A stretch of 64,000 nucleotides of DNA from contig VCCP01000004.1 of the NCBI GenBank assembly GCA_005765155.1, forward strand, positions 1,054,001 through 1,118,000. The letters run 5' to 3'. The stretch's first letter is position 1; each line of letters starts with the position of its first letter. A model generated the notes under the pieces. It searched no databases. It saw nothing but the letters and a program-made list of their open reading frames with translations, and had not been told where the DNA came from. Shown here one piece after another: positions 58,577 through 64,000 of this stretch. The position numbers and the translations under genes are program-made. The stretch comes from Zelopaecilomyces penicillatus. Its lineage: Eukaryota; Ascomycota; Sordariomycetes; Hypocreales; Pseudodiploosporaceae.

Positions 58577-61537
58577 TCATCGCAGCCCATCGGTTCCTTT
58601 CTCAATTACGAACCTCACAGGCTGTCTGGCTCGGCGGCCCAAAATCCCAATGCCAGACCTCGGCATGAAATTTGGTGTCGTGAGCATTGCCACGCTCATT
58701 GTTTTAGGAGCTGGCGTCTCCCTTGGGAAACTGTCGAGAGCTGACGCAGCCCAGTCGCTAAAGATATCTGGTTTGCCCACTCGGCTGTCGAATCCCCATC
58801 TTGCAATGCTGCCAGCGCGGAGCCATCCCTCTAGGTTTCGGCATTGGCTTACATCTACCCAGCGAAGCCGTCCGCAGCCCCTTAAAATGTTGTCGAGGCC
58901 CTTTCCAGTCACGCGGACACAACCCCGGACACTGAGGCCCTCAAGCTCGTTAAGATGCAGGGCTACACTCTCCAGGCTTCCATCACTGACTGCGCTGCCA
59001 CAGAACGCCAGCCTCAGTTCACGCAACTTTGGTAGTCCCAGGGCGACAACTTCAGTCGCAGTATCGGAGAGAGCGCAGCAGAAGGACAGATCCAGATGAG
59101 TAAGATGCTTGGCCGCGTTGACCAGTGCCACAATTGCATTATCAGATAAGTATGTGCAATCCGCCAAACAAAGCTTCGTCAATCTCTCAAACTTATACTG
59201 CGCCCAAGATTGAAAACCAGCATCCGTGATGGAGGTGCAGCGGGTAAGAGATAGAGACTGCAGCCGATGAGACGCATGAGCTGCGAGGTGAGCCATTGAA
59301 CGATCCGTAATGTGCTTGCAGTACGACAAGTTCAGCGTCTTTAGCTTAGGACATCCGATGACGGTTCCAGGTGCAGGCATATTTGGCTGTGGGGCTTGAG
59401 GTTTCTCCTTTGGCCTGCCGGTTGAGCTTGAGATGATGACCCTGCTGCTGGATGTGATAGGCTCAGGGACAACCCAACCGACAACCCGGCCAAGTAGATT
59501 ATCACCAACTTTTCGGCAGTTACTCCAGTCCACCTCTTCTAGGCCCTTTGCATTTTCGCTCATCTCCAGGATTTGATTAGCCGAAACATCCCACAAAGAT
59601 CGCATTTTCCATCTCCGCACATTCTTGCCGCAGTTGCGCCAAAGGGTCGAAAATCCTTCGTCAGTGACATGGAAGCAGTTGTTCAAGTCCATGCTTAAGG
59701 CCCTTGTTCCGATGAAAGGAACAAGGACATTGATGATGACATGGTCGTTGATCCTCCGATTATGGCGCGAAAGGTCGACGTCATGACAAAGTTGAGGGGA
59801 TGTTGTGAGCAGTTTACGCCAGTGGCTGCTGACAAGCCGCAGTTTCAGAAGCTCGCCAATCTCAGCGTATCGAAAAATACAGACAAGAATCTCATCGGAA
59901 AACGCGGGCTTGGGAATAGAATGTGGACGACGGGGTAATACTTTGACACGCTTGGCTGGTAGGTCCGAGTCCGGCTCTACAATAGACTCTACTAGCGATA
60001 GTTTGGTCGGTAGAGCATCGGCCAGAGGAGATCTGGTCCCATTCGGGCGTGGTTGTGTAGGACTCTCCACCAGGGGCACAGGTGGTGCCAATGAATGGCG
60101 TCGCCTGTTCCTCAAATTTTCCATGTCTACGCTCAAAAAGGGGTCAGGGTCCTTTGGCTCCATAGTCTCAGCATCGTCTTTGCATGTAGATGCCTGTTTC
60201 GATGGTGTAAATGTGACATCCGGTAAAGGCAACCTCATTGGTGTGGTAGGTGTTGGAGGATCCGACTTGCTCGTTCTATCTTTGGAATCGGCATCGGTCA
60301 TTTCGATATCGTCTTCTCGTTTTGCGTAGCGCGCCCAGGCGGTATGCTCAACCTGGGTCTTGATTTCCGGTGGACATCGTGACCACAGCTCTTCGAGGGT
60401 TCTGCCAGGGATCATCAAGCACTCGACAGTAGTGATCGACCTTACCGTAGCAGTCCGGCCAGGAGACAAGCCCAGACTGGCAACCTCGCCAAAGTACTGG
60501 CCCGCTTTCAGCCGTGGCCTCTTCTGCAGAGACCCAGTCAAGCCTGGGAAGTCGTCGGACACTTTTCCTTGCTCGCGAATGACCTCCGCCTCCCCCCTTA
60601 CGATGAAGAATATCTCATTCCCAGCGCTACCTTGAGAGACGATGTCGCTGAAGGGTGGATACGTCTTAGGCTGCACGCTCAAGCCAAGGAAATGAAGTAT
60701 GTCGGGAGGTAATGTCGAGAAAAGAGGGAGTTCCTTTAGGGTTTTTCGAATATTGACAAACCCGCTGCCAATAGCGCTACCAGCAGCGGGATCCTCTATG
60801 ATGCCAGGGCTTGGGGATTTACGCTTCTTAGAATTCACAACAGCGCCGTCCTTGATGACTCCACTTTCACCAGTTGACACTTCCCCTGGTGCAGAGGCTC
60901 GGGCTGTAAAGTCGCTTTTAGGAGATTTGAGGGTTGCTCCCCCCTCTTGGCGCTGCTTCTTAAGCAAGGCAAGTCTCTCTTGAGCCTCGTGCCGAATGGC
61001 CTTTTCCATCTCAGGGAACCGGGGCATGACAGTATGCAGATCTTCCTTCTTAAGGACCAGCAAAAGGCATTTGGTCCGGGCGACGATTGTGGCAGTTCGA
61101 GGCATCTTCATAAGAACGCCAATCTCACCAAAGAACGCGCCAGGTTTGAGCTCGGCATAGACCGCCTCTCCGTCACGAGAGGTAACGGCCACAACCCCTC
61201 GCACAAGCCAGTACATGGCTTTTGCATCGTCTCCTTCCGTGATGATGTGGTCATTGGGTCCATGGATCTGCGGCTTAAGATGGTTACCAATTGCAATGAG
61301 GAACTCCTCAGAAGCCGACAGGAACAAAGGAAACGTCCTGATGCGGTCTACTAGATCCAACGGCATGTCTCTTATCGTCGATGCCGTAAGCGGGGAGGGC
61401 CGCATCGGCCTTGTCGGGTTGGTTTCGACATTGAAAGAGCGTATCAGGGCGACGGGATCGCTACCACCAGCACTATTCTGATGATGGGCCAAAGCCCTGT
61501 AGGGCGATGGAGAACTCGGGGAGCGGTTGCGCCTCAT
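58577..61537 (-). CDS. dual cyclic-nucleotide-binding, F-box and LRR protein
   Basis: One exon, 986 aa from the ATG at 61537 (the frame extends 24 bp further without ATG). Two cNMP-binding domains come first, at about 62-190 and 265-400. Both keep the phosphate-binding-cassette glutamate and arginine: FFGEIGVLMKMPRTATI and YFGEVASLGLSPGRTATV. A disordered Ser/Pro-rich linker follows, then an F-box (about 540-590: FSDEILVCIFRYAEIGELLKL) and AMN1-type leucine-rich repeats (LNLSYCKHITDRSMAHLA and further units to about 910). F-boxes dock to Skp1 in SCF ubiquitin ligases and LRRs recruit substrate, so this looks like a ligase receptor whose N-terminal half could sense cAMP/cGMP. Ligand binding is not shown by sequence alone; the domains may be structural. 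Because no intron interrupts it, the domain joining is not a gene-model artefact. Confidence 0.92.
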   Translation of the reverse strand: MRRNRSPSSPSPYRALAHHQNSAGGSDPVALIRSFNVETNPTRPMRPSPLTASTIRDMPLDLVDRIRTFPLFLSASEEFLIAIGNHLKPQIHGPNDHIITEGDDAKAMYWLVRGVVAVTSRDGEAVYAELKPGAFFGEIGVLMKMPRTATIVARTKCLLLVLKKEDLHTVMPRFPEMEKAIRHEAQERLALLKKQRQEGGATLKSPKSDFTARASAPGEVSTGESGVIKDGAVVNSKKRKSPSPGIIEDPAAGSAIGSGFVNIRKTLKELPLFSTLPPDILHFLGLSVQPKTYPPFSDIVSQGSAGNEIFFIVRGEAEVIREQGKVSDDFPGLTGSLQKRPRLKAGQYFGEVASLGLSPGRTATVRSITTVECLMIPGRTLEELWSRCPPEIKTQVEHTAWARYAKREDDIEMTDADSKDRTSKSDPPTPTTPMRLPLPDVTFTPSKQASTCKDDAETMEPKDPDPFLSVDMENLRNRRRHSLAPPVPLVESPTQPRPNGTRSPLADALPTKLSLVESIVEPDSDLPAKRVKVLPRRPHSIPKPAFSDEILVCIFRYAEIGELLKLRLVSSHWRKLLTTSPQLCHDVDLSRHNRRINDHVIINVLVPFIGTRALSMDLNNCFHVTDEGFSTLWRNCGKNVRRWKMRSLWDVSANQILEMSENAKGLEEVDWSNCRKVGDNLLGRVVGWVVPEPITSSSRVIISSSTGRPKEKPQAPQPNMPAPGTVIGCPKLKTLNLSYCKHITDRSMAHLAAHASHRLQSLSLTRCTSITDAGFQSWAQYKFERLTKLCLADCTYLSDNAIVALVNAAKHLTHLDLSFCCALSDTATEVVALGLPKLRELRLAFCGSAVSDGSLESVALHLNELEGLSVRGCVRVTGKGLDNILRGCGRLRWVDVSQCRNLEGWLRAGSIARWGFDSRVGKPDIFSDWAASALDSFPRETPAPKTMSVAMLTTPNFMPRSGIGILGRRARQPVRFVIEKGTDGLR

Positions 61538-64000
61538 AGTGCACAGCTTCGCCAGGCACAAGATCCCCTACCGCTGGCACTATCGCCCGCCGCGGAAGGA
61601 GCCCAGGGCTGGCGAGCAACGACGTTTCTGTGGTGGCCGTGGTGGATATAAGATTCGCCAGCGTAATGACAGCAAATAGAAGTATTAGGCTTTTGCGGTG
61701 GCGTCTTGTCGGTAGAGAAGTAAGGCTCCAAAAACGCACTGGGCGATGCGGTTCTTACGGGACAGCCTAAGCAGCAACAGCCGCGGGTCGTACGAGTGGC
61801 GGTTTAGTGTCCCAGAATCCCCCAGCACCAATAGAGCTATGGAAGGATATAGCGTTCCAGGGCCTGGAAAGCAAGACCAATGTGAGCTCCAGGAGGCTCG
61901 TCGAGACAGGAATCAGTCGCCGTCCCAGCAGGTCAGTCCAGTCCAGACAAGCGAGTCGGTCGGTCGCGCGTGAATGCGGGATGTGCTGGAATGGCGCGAG
62001 CGGTGGCAGCCAACGGCAGCAGGATGGGAGTATAATGGCGAAAAGCCTCGCGCATACAGGGCCGGCCCGGCAGGCAGGAGCAGTCGAAGCAGGAGGACTG
62101 TTATCGTGGTGCTTGCGGGAGAGATCTTTCAAGAAGACTCTGGTTCGATTGTCGGCGCCGCAGAAGGTCGTTTGAGGATCAGGGTAAGGAAAGGAGAAGA
62201 ATGGTTGACGGGCACAGGAGGGTCCATCCAGCGGGAGCACATACCACTCACACCATAATACTACGCACACCACACTATGGCGCTGCTTCTCACAGACTGA
62301 ACACAATGCCGTAAGTGGCCACCCAGCTACGACGTGGGGTAGTGGCACCCAGGTTTGCCAGGCAGGCCTGGGTGTGCGTGGTGGATGGCCCTAAGGCTGG
62401 CACATCACATCACTGTACACCCACATCATCCACTGTGTGTACATCACTGCACAGCGCAAGGTACAGGGCCTGTAGGTACAGAGTACAACCAACCTTCTGG
62501 CCCAGACGGGTCATCACCCACCCACCAACCCAATTAGCAAACAATCGAGACAACAGTCGGGTATGATGGAAGGCTTGTATCAGGAACGCGAAGGGGCGCA
62601 ATGCGCAGCAACCCCGTGCCCACGTTTTTTCCTTCCTTTCCCTTTCCCTCACCAATCGATCATGTCTCAACGGGTTGGGGGGCAAGGTGCTGGCTGCGGT
62701 CCATGCTCTGGCATCTTCCGCGCTCCTCCAAGGACCCCGGTGATGGACCCTACTTCACGAACCTCGAGTGTCCAACGCCAGGGTGCCTGGCAAAGTATAA
62801 GGCAAGGTAGCTTGAGCCCGGCATCATAAAGACTTGCCGTGTTCTTGTAACGCAGTTCTCAGGTAGACCGGCTGTCTAGGGGTTCCTTCTCTACCTCAGC
62901 TGACCAGGACTGATGCATGGCATCATCAACGGACGATGCAGGAAAACGGCTGTTTGGGTCGCACAAGCCGGGGCGACAGCGGCTGGGCCAGGGCGAATAA
63001 GGCAAGCACCCTGTCGGGCATGATCTCCGGAGGGGTAATTATCTAGTACGAAACGGAGTTTTGCATACCATACCAAAAGAAAAAATCAACACGGGAGCAC
63101 CCTAAGAAAGCGGAACTTTGAGTGGTGTTGAGTGGGTGGTGTTCAATTTCCGGATGCAGGTGCTCCAACAACCAGAACAACAGACCTGACGGCACAGCAA
63201 GCAACCCTCGTCAGACATCCCATTCCTACAGTGGATGGATGAAGGTACTGTACAGGCTCCTGAGGTACCTGAGGACTTGCCATCCTGCCAAGTTACCCGC
63301 CCGAAGCCCGCTGCCAGCCCTGAACAAGCTACAAGGCCCCCCCCTAGCTTTTTCAAGCTTAACATGGCGGCTGAGCACGGGGCACTCGCTGCCCCCCCGG
63401 CTCGACCGGCACAGCGGGATGGGACAGTGGTGCAGTGTACTCGGTACTTGTATCACAGCAGGCACAGGCGCCCAAATGCCGCTAGAGCTGGGCTCACAAG
63501 AGGCATGCATGGAAGGCAGCTCTGTTGGGTACCCGTGCCGATGATTTACAGTGGCTCGGTACTCCCATTGAATGTACAATCTGTCCAGTCCCCAAGGTTG
63601 CGCTAGCCTGCCAGTCCAGTTGAATCGGCAGCGAAGGGCTGCCTTTAATTTACAGGGCTTGATAGCATTCCATCGTTCTGGATGACTTCCATCGAACCCC
63701 ACCCCCTGCAAGAAGAAGAAAGCCACCACCTGCACTCTAACGGCAGCTCACAGTGCCCAACGTTTCTGAGCACCCTTGGTTTAATTTACCGTTGTTGTCA
63801 AATTGCAGTGCAGTGCAGTGCAGGCAGGCAGGCAGAGGTGGAAACCATTGTTTCCAGAAGCCCCGCATGTTTCCATAGTGCTACCTATGGAAACCTCACC
63901 TCTCTGAAAAAGACGAGGGGGGGAGGGGAGGGGCTTTTCTTGCGATCTCCAGGATCCGTCCCGAAGCCGCCACCCACAGGTACTTACATCAATCACACAA
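61538..64000. other. 2.5-kb terminal region, no gene supported
   Basis: Upstream of the F-box gene. Numerous short overlapping frames on both strands (for example 61,767-62,348 - and 63,122-63,735 on both) carry no recognisable domain. An incomplete gene could begin beyond the window's right edge. Confidence 0.5.
63807..63835. repeat. GCAGT/GCAG short tandem repeat
   Basis: Consecutive GCAGT units passing into GCAG units; a simple tandem repeat near the window end. Confidence 0.8.

Noticed and set aside
63122..63735. Open frames of 120-169 codons on both strands near the window end
   Set aside because: Mutually overlapping, compositionally biased and without recognisable domains.

Overview
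The window reads as nuclear chromosomal DNA of a filamentous ascomycete, most likely a sordariomycete. Genes carry short GT-AG introns of about 50-110 bp. Families typical of this group are present: Zn2Cys6 regulators, several MFS sugar transporters, an NPP1/NLP protein, Sch9 kinase and a ZIP zinc transporter. One island holds decayed transposons. I assigned 14 protein genes by joining exons by hand, checking reading phase at each junction. No confident tRNA, rRNA or CRISPR array was seen.

Layout. 0.4-7.5 kb: an intracellular GH2 beta-mannosidase (-), a Rab-type GTPase with an unusual insertion (-) and an SDR dehydrogenase of the HSD17B10 type (+). 7.5-12.9 kb: a long gene-free stretch. 12.9-16.1 kb: an NLP (necrosis-inducing-like) secreted protein (+) convergent with a sugar transporter (-). 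16.7-25.6 kb: a nested transposon island. A relic bounded by 38-bp inverted repeats and TA dinucleotides contains a full-length Ty1/copia element (475-bp LTRs, TTATC target duplication). That element is itself interrupted by a solo LTR of its own family (TTATG duplication) and by seven in-frame stops. 25.6-35.7 kb: gene-poor, with a ZIP transporter (-) and an unrecognised 326-aa protein (+).

35.7-50.9 kb looks like a small catabolic neighbourhood: a Zn2Cys6 regulator (+), a lactonase-like amidohydrolase (-), two sugar-type MFS transporters (+ and -) and a second Zn2Cys6 regulator (+). The grouping is inferred from position and families only. 52.1-61.5 kb holds housekeeping and signalling genes: Sch9-type AGC kinase (-), methionine sulfoxide reductase A (+), a mitochondrial Bax-inhibitor-family protein (-) and a 986-aa protein joining two cyclic-nucleotide-binding domains to an F-box and leucine-rich repeats (-). 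61.5-64 kb shows no supportable gene.

The most interesting points are the cNMP-F-box-LRR protein, the nested island with a half-tRNA-type primer site, the altered NLP heptapeptide, and a 15-base match to an Illumina adapter end that may mark an assembly artefact.
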